Shown here in pieces: positions 9,499-19,728 of a DNA stretch of 64,000 bases (position 1 is the first letter of the stretch; every line of letters begins with the position of its first letter). The DNA is taken from positions 25,357,395-25,421,394 of the forward strand of contig JARZZO010000002.1 of the NCBI GenBank assembly GCA_030544215.1, written 5' to 3'. The position numbers and the translations under genes were made by a program. The notes below the pieces were generated by a model that worked only from the letters and a program-made list of their open reading frames with translations, had not been told where the DNA came from and did no database searches. The DNA comes from Zantedeschia hybrid cultivar. Lineage: Eukaryota > Streptophyta > Magnoliopsida > Alismatales > Araceae.

Positions 9499-10527
9499 AT
9501 GTTAGCAAAGAAGATCCTTAGACAAGGATTTTATTGGCCAACCATGGAAGAAGACTGTGTAGGATATGTCCGTAGGTGTGCTAAGTGTCAACTTCACGCC
9601 GACAAAATTCATTCTCCTGCATCTTCACTCCATCCTGTTTCTTCTCCATGGCCTTTCTCCATGTGGGCTTTCGACATCATTGGACCTCTTGGTAATCCAG
9701 ATTCCGGCATCAAGCAAAAATCTTTCATTCTCACGGCAACGGAATACTTCACCAAGTGGGCAGAAGCTGAAGCGTACGTGGAGATCAAAGCATCAACCGT
9801 CTGCAAATTCATCATGAAGAACATCATCACCCGATTTGGAATTCCAAGCACCATCGTCACCGACAACAGACCGCAGTTCGTGTCACAAGAACTGAAGGAT
9901 CTCTGTAACAGGTATAAAATTGCATTGCATCATTCATCTCCTTATTATCCGCAAGGCAATGGCCAAGCAGAAGCAACAAATAAGACTTTGATAAAAATCA
10001 TCAAAAAGACGTGTAAATCTAACAAATTCGCAGATTGGCCAGAAAAATTGGTTGAGCCTCTATGGGCCTACCGAACTTCAATCCGCACGCCTACTGGTCA
10101 AACTCCTTATTCCTTAACATTTGGAATGGAGGCGGTAGTTCCATATGAGATCCTCATACCGTCATTAAGGGTACAATTGAATAAGGAATTTTCCATTGAT
10201 GAACATCGTTCAGCACTCCTTACTCAATTGAAACTTTTAGACGAGAAAAGATGGTCAGCTGCTAATCATGCAAAAGTTTATCAAAACAGATTAGCACGTT
10301 TTTATCAAAAGAAAGTCATTGAACGTAAGTTCAAAGTCGGTGAAATGGTTGTCAAAAGAATTTTTATAAAACCTGGTGGTCCGCGTTCTAAACTCCAACC
10401 CAACTGGGAAGGACCTTATGTTGTATCGCACGCTTTTCCTGGTAATGCTTATCGTCTTATTAATGCAGAAGGAGAAGAGTTAAAACATCCCTGGAATGGT
10501 TTACATCTTAAGAAATACTACCCTTAG
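9499..10527 (+). CDS. Ty3/Tat integrase (downstream of nonsense codon)
   Basis: The sequence continues in the same frame as the RT ORF after one TAG, so it was part of one Pol polyprotein. The HHCC zinc finger is split by the stop: the two histidines lie before it and RCAKC after it. The catalytic core is visible as FDIIGP, TDNRPQF and the QAEATNK glutamate, spaced as in DD35E integrases. A GPY/F-type C-terminal module follows (NWEGPYVV, then AYRLI). The ORF ends at TAG 10525-10527. Apart from the stop before it the frame is clean. Without stop read-through no complete integrase would be made. Confidence 0.9.
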   Translation: MLAKKILRQGFYWPTMEEDCVGYVRRCAKCQLHADKIHSPASSLHPVSSPWPFSMWAFDIIGPLGNPDSGIKQKSFILTATEYFTKWAEAEAYVEIKASTVCKFIMKNIITRFGIPSTIVTDNRPQFVSQELKDLCNRYKIALHHSSPYYPQGNGQAEATNKTLIKIIKKTCKSNKFADWPEKLVEPLWAYRTSIRTPTGQTPYSLTFGMEAVVPYEILIPSLRVQLNKEFSIDEHRSALLTQLKLLDEKRWSAANHAKVYQNRLARFYQKKVIERKFKVGEMVVKRIFIKPGGPRSKLQPNWEGPYVVSHAFPGNAYRLINAEGEELKHPWNGLHLKKYYP

Positions 10528-11292
10528 GTTAAAGAGTCGATCAGTATGGTACAAAGACCAGTGGAATCAGAAAGTTTATAAACTCAAATTTCCTTATCAG
10601 TCTGAATAACTTAATTTCAAGCCCATTAATGCACACACTGACACGTTTTGATTCGTGAGTAACAAGAGATGACAAGTCCTAAAGAATATCGAAAGCTTGA
10701 CCAAAAGTGTAAAGTACAAATCATTCATTTTTACAAAAAAAATTCTGTTTTATTCTCGGCCCATGATGTCGGAACGAGGCTTAGAATAGACTACCAAGAA
10801 TACCCGCCATCTTAGTAGGAGGCCGTCATAAAAAAATGGGGGAGATCCGTCCCAAAGAAAAAGAAAAGAAAAAAGAATAGCGAAAAGAAAAAGCAAGGCA
10901 AAAAGCCAAATGTTAAATCAAAAGGCCATTACATTACAAACGTTACATCAAGGCTATGAAATGAAATGAAAGGGAACGCAAGGTCGATAAATACCCCGGA
11001 AAGAAATGACCGAACCCCAACGGATATTAGGGTAGGAAAGGGACATCTTTTTAAGTCTCCGAAACCTTCTCATGGGCTTTCTAAACTTATTCATCTTTTC
11101 TTTCTAAAGAGATGTACTCCAAACTTAAGGAATGGTTTAGATTGACTAAGGGTCAAATCATCAAATGGAATCACGAATGGAAACACAAGTTCAAACACGA
11201 TGGGTTTAAGTTGAGTTGTTAAAGAATAATTTGGAAATGAAGTTAATAAATGAATATGATCTTTTGATCCAAGTACCATACTGATCTTTTAG

Positions 11293-11635
11293 TCAAAAAT
11301 CCAAAAAAATACATATATCAAAATCCAAAAAAATACATATATCAAAAACCAAAAAAAATACATATATCAAAATCCAAAAAAATACATATATCAAAAATCC
11401 AAAAAAATACATATATCAAAAACCAAAAAAAATACATATATCAAAATCCAAAAAAATACATATATCAAAAACCAAAAAAAATACATATATCAAAACCCAA
11501 AAAAAATACATATATCAAAATCCAAAAAAATACATAAGTCAAAAATCCAAAAAAATACATATGTTTCAAAAATTCAAAAAAAAATACATATGTCAAAAAT
11601 TCAAAAAAAGACATATATTTCAAAACCACAAACAA
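11293..11635 (+). repeat. 25-bp minisatellite in Ty3 3' UTR (about 13 copies)
   Basis: The unit is about AAAATCCAAAAAAATACATATATC, 24-27 bp long, repeated about 13 times, with later copies from 11530 on more diverged. Known work on Ogre-type elements shows such 3' UTR repeats can seed satellite DNA. Confidence 0.9.
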
Positions 11636-12607
11636 AAATGAATATTTCAAAACAACAAAAATATTTCAGTTAGCATCTGCTTATTGCATTTGGTATGCTT
11701 CATTCCTTTTATTTTTCAGTGAGCATCTGTCTGCTTGTATGTTGCATTTTGCTTAAGTTCGATTATTCTCATTACTTTTGTTAATAAAGGCTATGCCCCT
11801 TGACCCTTCTATCAAGGATAGGATCAAGTAGTCGGTTACTTAACTAGGTAAGGGGCTAAGCCTAAACAGATGCTTAACATGTTTATTCAACTTGTATACA
11901 GGACACAAGGCATTTATAGAGTTGGAATCCGAATAGAGAACAACCAGAAACCTGTTTCTAAAGCCTAAATAAAGCTGGAAATGTCAAGAAGATCCCACTG
12001 TGGGAGTCAAGAAGTCCTGACCGTGGCTAAAAAGACGGTTATTTCTACCCTTGTACTTTATTCCTTGTAATTATTTTTGCATTAGCATTACTATATATTA
12101 AATATTTATTAGACTATATCAAGGACCTTGTGGTTTTGATGAAACTGGAATTTGAGTTCCCCTACAACAAAAACAGTGATAATTTCAGAGGATTCTTAAT
12201 CGCACGGATAGGCCGTTGATTGTTAATTAGTGAGGACGATGGTTCCACTTTTGTGAAACAGTGCGTGGATAAACGAGCTTCGGCTTAGCACTGAATTACA
12301 AGAATTGGTATCTTGACTCATTAATGACAATTTAACAATATTATCCTTGATTAATTTATATTTTATTTGACTTTATATTTTTCTTTTAGCCCAGCATGCA
12401 TCATATAGGACTTTGAAATCATTGTGATAAGAATTAATTATTGATTAAGTTTCAGACCATTAATCAAATAATTTCAACATGATATGAAATATTCCATTCT
12501 GAATTGAGTATCTTGATTATCTTTGAGGTTCGCTTGAAGATATCATTGGAATTCTATCCTTGATTGGATTCTTTATCCAATATTCTTGTTTTCTTTTAAG
12601 ATCCATC

Positions 12608-12703
12608 ATGGCTGCAGCACGTCCACATTGGCTGGCAAACGCTCCCCATGATGAAACCTACAGTGTCTATGACCTGAGGTACTTCCCACTCCGAGGAGGT
12701 TGA
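12608..12703 (+). CDS. Small ORF (31 codons) in Ty3 3' UTR
   Basis: ATG at 12608 opens a 31-residue frame (starting MAAARPHWLANAP) that ends TGA at 12701-12703. Codon use looks protein-like and it sits in otherwise AT-rich noncoding DNA. I do not recognise it. It may be a remnant of an extra 3' ORF or chance. Confidence 0.2.
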   Translation: MAAARPHWLANAPHDETYSVYDLRYFPLRGG

Positions 12704-13044
12704 TCGACCTTATTTTATTTCCTTGTCTACCTCATCCAGACAGGATTGATTCCATTGATTTCTTTGAGCTATCTTCATTGATAATCTTGAGAAAAATTCT
12801 AATCATGTGATGTTAAAAGCGTGTCTCATCACACCTTGGCATCACCTTTTCAGTACATTCCATTTCATTTCACTCCCTTGTAAAGACGATGCCAAGGTGA
12901 GGCAGCTGTACACACGCTAATTTTGACGTCATTTTGAGTAAATTTCATATCATATAATAATGCCTCAGAATTGTCTGATAATTAATCATTGATTAATTCT
13001 TATTGATATTTTTGAGTGTCGGGTTTAACAGACATGTTTTAATT

Positions 13045-13415
13045 AATCAATTGAATTGATTTTAACTCAAATTTCAGTTAAAATATGAAAAAATCCTAAA
13101 AGGCGTCGACCCATGTGGACGCCATTTAGAGTTTATTCGTATTTTAACGTTTAAATTTGAATATTAATTAATTGATTTATTAGCTGAAAGGCGTCTGTAA
13201 GGTTCGACGCGATTTAGGTTTCCTAGGCTGTTTTAACTTCTCTTCCGGATGTTTATCCTAATCTTAATTAGAGTAAAAGACGTCTACTAAGGTGGACGCG
13301 TTTTAGCTAATAAAGATAAAGATAAGTTTTCCCGGATATTTATCCTTATCTTAATTTAATCTGAAAGGCGTCAGCCAAGGTGGACGCGTTTTAGATAATT
13401 ACAGATAAAGATGAA
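13045..13415 (+). repeat. U3 hairpin array, complete copy in the 3' LTR
   Basis: Four hairpin-like units are visible. The first (about 13066-13165) is a roughly 100-nt imperfect palindrome with a GGCGTC/GACGCC tip. The second (about 13190-13215) has a GCGTC/GACGC tip. The third and fourth are the units at 13253-13325 and 13340-13415. Stems are A+T-rich, tips are conserved and flanked by AAA and TTTAG. Confidence 0.7.
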
Positions 13416-13492
13416 TTAATCAGTGTTTATCTATCGATTAAGGTAGATAAATTCGAGATTTTTCTATGTTAATCGCGAACGCAGAAAATGCC

Positions 13493-13500
13493 TATAAATA
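13493..13500 (+). promoter_or_regulatory. TATA box of the 3' LTR
   Basis: TATAAATA is identical to 241-248 of the 5' LTR. A transcript from here would read directly into the inverted solo LTR. Confidence 0.5.
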
Positions 13501-13808
13501 CCTTGCCTATCAAGGAGTTAAAAAAGAGAAGAGAGAGAATTATTGAGCCTCAGCGTTATAGCGATTTGGAGATCGAAGCAACCACGCCGGAGCGCTGCCA
13601 TTTCCAGAAGTCGGCATCCTTCTTCAAGATCTTCATTCTTCAAAGCTTCAACCAACTGGACTGGGCATAAGTTTTTCATATTTGAATTTCATTTTTATTC
13701 TTTAGTTTCATTCTCTCATACTCACTTCATACAACACACACCACAACCTCATTAATTTCCAAAACCCATCTGTTCTTAAGGGGTTTCAAAGCCATCTAAA
13801 CAAGTGAG

Positions 13809-13813
13809 TTGCT
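13809..13813 (+). repeat. Target-site duplication of solo LTR, left copy (TTGCT)
   Basis: The uninterrupted 5' LTR reads GAGTTGCTGTTTAAAT at this point; the 3' LTR has TTGCT on both sides of the insert. Confidence 0.95.
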
Positions 13814-15132
13814 TGTAGGTGCTGAAAATTTGCTCATGTGATTAATGTGATAAACTATGTTGTTTAGGGTAAATTAACCTATTAAAAAAATACAACTAAT
13901 GTGCTGTGATCGCCAGAAACTTTTAACTAAAAAGCTTCAAAAAGAGTTTGATCGCTTACCTGTTCAAACGCGGAAGATTGAATCCTTGGTTCCCCTCCTT
14001 CAGCCGGCTGAAGAAAGAGAGCCTCTTTATCCTTTTGTTCTTGCTGTTGAATGTTGAGGATCGTCCAGAAGTTCTCCTGGCTTCGTCCTTGATTTCCCTC
14101 TTTTTGGTTTCTTGTTGTTATTGTTGAATGCAGCAGAGATAGAAACAGAAAAATAAAGAAGAAACAGTGATGAGAATCTAAATGGAAATATCAAAGTTAA
14201 CCATGATTAGAAACATATTTAAACAGCAACTCACTTGTTTAGATGGCTTTGAAACCCCTTAAGAACAGATGGGTTTTGGAAATTAATGAGGTTGTGGTGT
14301 GTGTTGTATGAAGTGAGTATGAGAGAATGAAACTAAAGAATAAAAATGAAATTCAAATATGAAAAACTTATGCCCAGTCCAGTTGGTTGAAGCTTTGAAG
14401 AATGAAGATCTTGAAGAAGGATGCCGACTTCTGGAAATGGCAGCGCTCCGGCGTGGTTGCTTCGATCTCCAAATTGCTATAACGCTGTGGCTCAATAATT
14501 CTCTCTCTTCTCTTTTTTAACTCCTTGATAGGCAAGGTATTTATAGGCATTTTCTGCGTTCGCGATTAACATAGAAAAATCTCGAATTTATCTACCTTAA
14601 TCGACAGATAAACACTGATTAATTCATCTTTATCTGTAATTATCTAAAACGCGTCCACCTTGGCCGACGCCTTTTAGATTAAATTAAGATAAGGATAAAT
14701 ATCCGGGAAAACTTATCTTTATCTTTATTAGCTAAAACGCGTCCACCTTAGTAGACGTCTTTTACTCTAATTAAGATAAGGATAAACATCCGGAAGAGAA
14801 GTTAAAACAGCCTAGGAAACCTAAATCGCGTCGAACCTTACAGACGCCTTTCAGCTAATAAATCAATTAATTAATATTCAAATTTAAACGTTAAAATACG
14901 AATAAACTCTAAATGGCGTCTACATGGGTCGACGCCTTTTAGACTTTTTTCATATTTTAACTGAAATTTGAGCTAAAATCAATTCGATTGATTAACTTAA
15001 AACATGTCTGTTCGACCCGACACTCAAAAATATCAATAAAAATTAATTAATGATTAATTATCAGACCATTCTGAGGCATTATTATATGATATGAAATTTA
15101 CTCGAAATGACGTCAAAATTAGCGTGTCTACA
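13814..15132 (-). mobile_element. Nested solo LTR of the same Ty3 family, inverted
   Basis: The 1319-bp sequence is the reverse complement of a full LTR: it starts TGTAGGTGCTG and ends GTGTCTACA, the complements of the LTR end and start. It interrupts the 3' LTR and is flanked by a perfect 5-bp duplication, TTGCT, at 13809-13813 and 15133-15137. No internal region is left, so it arose by unequal or intra-element LTR recombination after insertion. Confidence 0.95.
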
Positions 15133-15137
15133 TTGCT
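15133..15137 (+). repeat. Target-site duplication of solo LTR, right copy (TTGCT)
   Basis: It matches 13809-13813 exactly, directly after the CA end of the inverted LTR. Confidence 0.95.
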
Positions 15138-15548
15138 GTTTAAATATGTTTCTAATCATGGTTAACTTTGATATTTCCATTTAGATTCTCATCACTGTTT
15201 CTTCTTTATTTTTCTGTTTCTATCTCTGCTGCATTCAACAATAACAACAAGAAACCAAAAAGAGGGAAATCAAGCACGAAGCCAGGAGAACTTCTGGACG
15301 ATCCTCAACATTCAACAGTAAGAACAAAAGGATAAAGAGGCTCTCTTTCTTCAGCCGGCTGAAGGAGGGGAACCAAGGATTCAATCTTCCGCGTTTGAAC
15401 AGGTAAGCGATCAAACTCTTTTTGAAGCTTTTTAGTTAAAAGTTTCTGGCGATCACAGCACATTAGTTGTATTTTTTTAATAGGTTAATTTACCCTAAAC
15501 AACATAGTTTATCACATTAATCACATGAACAAATTTTCAGCACCTACA
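15138..15548 (+). repeat. 3' LTR of the Ty3 element, second part
   Basis: It continues the LTR (TGTTTAAATATG...) and ends CAGCACCTACA at 15548, where DUF241-related sequence begins abruptly. Confidence 0.95.
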
Positions 15549-16310
15549 CTAGCCTTGTCTCCGGAATCCAGATCACTCCCCTTCCATTAAGAGTAGAAGA
15601 AGGGCTACAGAAGATGAAGACTAGGGCAATATCCAGCATGCTCCGGGCTTACTCACCATCGCAGAAGCGCTGCATACTCTCGATGAGATGTACAGCCGCA
15701 TGCAGGAACAGCTTTGGCTGCCGCTGAACCAGCAAACCGTCTTGCCGCCGGTGCGGGAGATCAAGTGGGTGGCGAAGGATCTGGACAGCTCCGTGAGGCT
15801 GCTGGACATCTGTGGCAAAGCAAGGGATGTGATCGTTTCGATGAAGGAGTCAATCTGCTTTGCGTACGCGACGATCCGGAAAGTACTCCGTCGCTGCATC
15901 CAAAATCTGCTTCTTGGTTACCTCCAGAAAGATGGCGCACAAGGACGGCGCGCGGCAGGTGCTTCAACTCCCTAAAGCAACTGGAGGAGCAGCCCCACTG
16001 CCCAGCCGTCTACACACCCGGACCTGAGGGAGATCACCATTGTCATCTTCCAGTCCATCTCATCTTCATACCAGAATTGTCATCTATGTCCAAGTGAGGG
16101 TTGCCCACCCTGAGGGCGCGCAAGAATGAGAACAGCACCAGTGAGCTAACAAAGCAGATGCGTTTCATCCGTGGAAAACTTCGGAGGAAAAATCTCGACA
16201 CAAAGGCAATTGCGGAGGTTGGAAGATGGAATGGGCAGACTTGAGAATGGACTGGGCTCGCTGTTCAGGTGCTTTGATCCAATACAGTCTCTCTAAACAT
16301 CTCCAGTCAA
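15549..16310 (+). pseudogene. DUF241/BPS1-related pseudogene, 5' end cut by the Ty3 insertion
   Basis: Translated in shifting frames, the stretch follows the intact paralogue at 28441. LRVEEGLQKMKT is near 15585, the SSVRLLDICGKARD equivalent near 15785-15830, and the C-terminal LEDGMGRLENGLGSLF equivalent near 16215-16265. No single frame covers it; small indels and stops are frequent. The N-terminal signature (HVRSxSLP) is missing because the retrotransposon LTR abuts at 15548. Together with the fragments at 22016 and 26812 it forms the 'fragment' half of a repeated fragment-plus-gene unit. No function expected. Confidence 0.8.
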
Positions 16311-16655
16311 TAACAGTCTTCTTGCGGACAAGCAGTCCGCCTTCAGTACCCTCAAGTACATTCATGGTTCATTCAAATCAACACACCGTAGAATCCGGGG
16401 ATGGCACCCAAGAGTGGGATAGATGAGGAGACATCTGGAATCTTTGCCACGTTTCTCCCTGTGCTGCAAATTGTGACACTGAAATGAAGATCGCGACACC
16501 AAGAATCTGGGCCAGCACAAAGAATCTCCGACCGGTATATAGTTCTCTTAAGTTGTTACCCCAAGGGTGGTTGAGCTTGCCAAGATTCCCATTGTCCACT
16601 CCTCCTGGTCCCTTCCTTCCCTCATAGTACTACACGAGATACTTACTACTTTCAC

Positions 16656-16667
16656 TATATATATAAT
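16656..16667 (+). promoter_or_regulatory. TATA box of the DUF241 copy at 16750
   Basis: TATATATATAAT lies 94 bp before the ATG, equivalent to TATATAAT before the two intact paralogues. Confidence 0.55.
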
Positions 16668-16749
16668 GTCCCCAAACGGAGGCTGAGAAGGCACCAATCC
16701 AACCCATCGTCATCCATTCTCCTCAAGTTCTTACCAAAGCGACTCCAAG

Positions 16750-17631
16750 ATGGCCACCTTCACTCCATCCACAGGAAACAAGCCTCACCACCTTCGATCC
16801 GTTAGTCTTCCCTCAAGATCTCACCCCCTCTCTGTCAGAGTGGAAGAAGGGCTGCAAAAGCTAAAGACTTGGGCAACATCCTCGTTGCTTCAGGCCCCCT
16901 CAACAACCGTGGAGGCCCTGTGCATTGCGCTTGAAAGCCTCGAGGAGATGCACGGTTGGGTGGAGAAGATACTTCGCCTGCCGCACATCCAGCAAGCCCT
17001 CTCCCACTGCCGGGGTGAGAAGTGGGTCTCTGAGGAGCTGGACGGCTCTGTGAGACTGCTGGACATCAGCGGCATCGCAAGGGATGCGTTCTCCTTGATA
17101 AAGGAGCACGCACAGGACCTGCAGTCTGCCTTGAGGACCAGAAGGGGTGCGGATCCCACCTTTGAAACCAAGATCCACGCCTTCGTTCGCTCCAGAAAGA
17201 AGGTGCACAAGGACAGCAGCAAGTGCTTCAAATCCCTAAAGCAGCTCGAAGAGAGGAGCCCCGTCTACCCTCTCCCCACTGCAGACTACAACATGGCGTT
17301 CACAATGAGGGCTATAAAGGACCTGAGGGAGATCACCATTCTCATCTTCCGATTGATCTCGTCCTTCTTGTCCAAGCCATCCCCATCATCATCCATGGCA
17401 AAGTGGCTGTCCACCTCCAGAACATGCAAGAATGAGATCAACACGACGCGGCAGATGCACTGCTACGTTCCATCCAAGGAAAAGTTTCAAGGAAAGATGT
17501 CGAACACGAGGCGGAAAGGCAATTGCAGAGGCTGGAAGATGGAATGGACAGACTCGAGACTGGATTAGAGTCGTTGTTTAGGCGCCTAGTTCAGAGCAGG
17601 GTCTCTCTCCTTAACATCTTCAGCCTGTAGC
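16750..17631 (+). pseudogene. DUF241/BPS1-related gene with C-terminal frameshift
   Basis: The ORF starts MATFTPSTGNKPHHLRSVSLP and follows the intact paralogues through KWLSTSRTCKNEI. A 10-bp deletion near 17441-17450 then shifts the frame, giving an unrelated tail and a stop at 17566-17568 (272 aa). The original C-terminus, including a leucine-rich LEDGMDRLETGLESLFRRL coiled-coil-like segment, is still readable in another frame up to the old stop at 17629-17631. The family (Pfam DUF241, later named BPS1-like, from memory) is plant-specific, intronless and poorly understood. The copy keeps a TATA box and good codon use, so it may still be transcribed, but the conserved C-terminus is lost. 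Confidence 0.85.
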
Positions 17632-18658
17632 AACTTTCTTGGCTGCATGCAGCCCCCTAATCCCCTCAGCGACATCCAGATTTTTTATGGATCGTTGATG
17701 GATGTAATTTCTGGTGTATATTAGAAAATTAGTGAAACTAATCACATATTACATGTTGAAATTATTCGGTCATCCAACTCAAAATCTTAAGACAATGATT
17801 TTGTCCTTTTTTCGATATAAGACTATTCTAACACGCCCTCTCATATGTAGGCCGATTTTAAGTTCTGTCATATAGATCATAAATACGAGATGCGTGGTCC
17901 AATTCGTAACCATAAACTCTAATATCATGTTGAAGTTATTAGGTCATCCAACTCAAAACTTTAAAACAATGAGTGAAGTAGACACCATCTATTAAATAAT
18001 CTTTGAACTTGTCCTTTTTTCAATATAGGACTATTCTAAACATTTCTATCACTTCTTTCGTGCATCTTTTCTGATCAATTACCGTTGAGTCGAGTGCAGA
18101 TTTAATCTTTCCAAGCTAAACAATCACCTTGTATACATTTACTTACGACACAATTAAGTACGTAAGAGTTCAACAGGAAGAGGGGAACAGGATTAATATC
18201 TAGAGTGATTACAGAGTACCGACTGGGATCGGTCGAAGTAAATTTTGAAACACCGAGTTTGTTTAACAGGATATATATGTGGTGATTTCCGGCTTGAATT
18301 GAGCACAAGGAACCGTGATCTCCATAATTAATTCCAGGTAAATGATTAACGGGAGAAGGAAACATGATGAGCTGTCCTCTGATCACTAGCTTCGTTTTAA
18401 TTAAGCTAGTCAGTTTCCATCACATATCTATATTACATTAGCTTGCAGACATTGTCTCGCAACAACAGGCTGGACATCACATCTTCAAGATAGCTTGCGG
18501 CAGCCCGACCGCCTGTATACACAGTCCTCTCTAGCTCGACACGTTCTCGCTTCACGACCCTGGCGCGGGCTCCACCAAAACAACGAATGGCCAGAGGAAA
18601 TGAGGAAGAGTCCGGATCCTCTGTGAGAGAGGACGACATCCAGCTGTAACAAATCTTA
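17632..18658 (+). other. Downstream repeat-unit DNA of the DUF241 cluster
   Basis: No gene is seen. The first 120 bp match the 3' flanks of the paralogues (CCCCTCAGCGACATCC, then a conserved polyadenylation-region-like stretch). From about 17752 to 18045 an insertion carries two diverged direct copies of a TCATCCAACTCAAAA-containing motif (17770s and 17950s). At 18343-18395 the unit end (ACGGGAGAAGGAAACATG) recurs at 26505 near the end of the next unit. Confidence 0.6.
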
Positions 18659-18965
18659 AACCACCATCTGTCTTTTTAATCACCTACCAAAAGTTACCAT
18701 TTGTCTCATACCTTTCTTTCACTTGTCAAAATCGACCGTGCAACGAATTATAGTTGTATTTGTATAATTTAAGTTATATTTAAATGTCATTCTATGTTAT
18801 ATCTAAATACTTTAGGTGACACATAAATACAATTTAAAACAAGTGAATACAACCATAATTATAAGTTATATTTAAGTGCTCTTGATTATATTTAAAATAA
18901 CTTGCACCGGTTGAAAAATGGGACTTGACAGGTGATGAAAAAAAGTAGCAGATAGGTGGCGACAT
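18659..18965. repeat. Possible MITE with degenerate inverted ends
   Basis: CCACCATCTGTCTTTTTAATCACCT near 18661 is an imperfect inverted match to the stretch around 18935-18963. No target duplication was found. Tentative. Confidence 0.3.
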
Positions 18966-19048
18966 TAGACTTGCACCGAGAGGATCGATACTACAGTATT
19001 AGATCATGGTACGATTTGCATGGAAGGGCTACTTTCTTAAGGATATTT

Positions 19049-19480
19049 ACAAATATATCTCTCTTTGACTTTTAGTTGTAGCCTTGTCTATTTTATTTTT
19101 ACATCATTATAATAATCTCATTTTGGCATAATATTTTATAAAGATGCCCTATGATTAACTTCTGTTAGATATGCAGCAAATATTTAGATAAAAATATCCC
19201 CGCAAAAATGTGTCCCTTAATAGGCACATTGTGTCAAAGACAGAGAAAAGAGATGAAGAGATAGATAGAAAGAGAGACAAAGAGCTGGAAAAATAATAAG
19301 AATATTTTTAGACATTTAAAATTTTCATTAAAGGTTAACTTGAGTTAGATAAAAATGTTTAACAAGGTGCTAAACAACAAGGGCAGTTTCACAAGTATTT
19401 TGATGCAGTGAGATTATTTACAATAATATGAAAAGAAAATAGGCAAAGCTATAATTAAAAGTCAATATTTGTATCATGTT
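19049..19480. repeat. Long imperfect inverted repeat (MITE-like)
   Basis: The arm at about 19064-19150 (TTTGACTTTTAGTTGTAGCC...) is matched in inverted orientation at 19380-19469, with roughly 75% identity by eye over 85 bp. No clear target duplication. Confidence 0.5.
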
Positions 19481-19518
19481 TGTAATATATACCACCATAA
19501 ACTACTATATATATATAG

Positions 19519-19728
19519 TTATAAATACCTCTAAAACATTATGAACACCAACTAAATATGCCAAAAGATTCAAATGTTTTTACATATATATTCTTAAATC
19601 CATCAAAATTTTGCTTATATATTTTTGACATTATCAGAATAGATGGCATATTAAGTCGGAATTTATGGCCTTTTGACGGAGATATAACTATGACGTTTTA
19701 GAAGTGTCAAGAGTATTTATAATAATAT
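19519..19728. repeat. MITE copy A (family shared with 26097-26337)
   Basis: Both copies carry ATGCCAAAAxGATTC near the left and a TATTTATAATAATA-like right end, and the ends are inverted relative to each other. Confidence 0.45.

Larger units (their letters stand above)
10528..12906 (+). other. Ty3 3' untranslated region (2.4 kb)
   Basis: A long noncoding stretch lies between integrase and the 3' LTR, typical of Tat/Ogre elements. It contains the minisatellite at 11293-11635 and one small ORF at 12608-12703. The polypurine tract before the LTR is weak (AAGGTGAGGCAGC, 12894-12906). Otherwise I see nothing recognisable. Confidence 0.75.
12907..13813 (+). repeat. 3' LTR of the Ty3 element, first part
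   Basis: It begins TGTACACACGC at 12907. It is interrupted after 13813 by the nested solo LTR and resumes at 15138 (or 15133 counting the duplicated TTGCT). Joined length is 1318 bp, matching the 1319-bp solo LTR. Confidence 0.95.
1..15548 (+). mobile_element. Ty3/gypsy LTR retrotransposon, Tat lineage (left-truncated by window)
   Basis: The element runs from a partial 5' LTR (1-972) through an arginine-tRNA-like primer site, a leader, a gag-protease ORF, an RT-RNase H ORF, integrase and a long 3' untranslated region to a 3' LTR that is itself split by a nested solo LTR. A second, archaeal-type RNase H after the usual one is a known hallmark of the plant Tat lineage, and Tat/Ogre elements are known for arginine-tRNA primer sites and 3' tandem repeats, which both appear here. 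The two LTRs differ at about 6 of 972 compared positions by hand count, so insertion was recent. One stop codon before integrase and the split 3' LTR suggest it no longer moves on its own. Its 5' target duplication is outside the window. Confidence 0.93.

Noticed and set aside
11293..11635. CRISPR-like regular array
   Set aside because: Units are contiguous, A-rich and lack spacers; this is a plant minisatellite.
11465..11650. Minus-strand ORF of repeated YVFFxFL text
   Set aside because: It is a translation of the 25-bp minisatellite.
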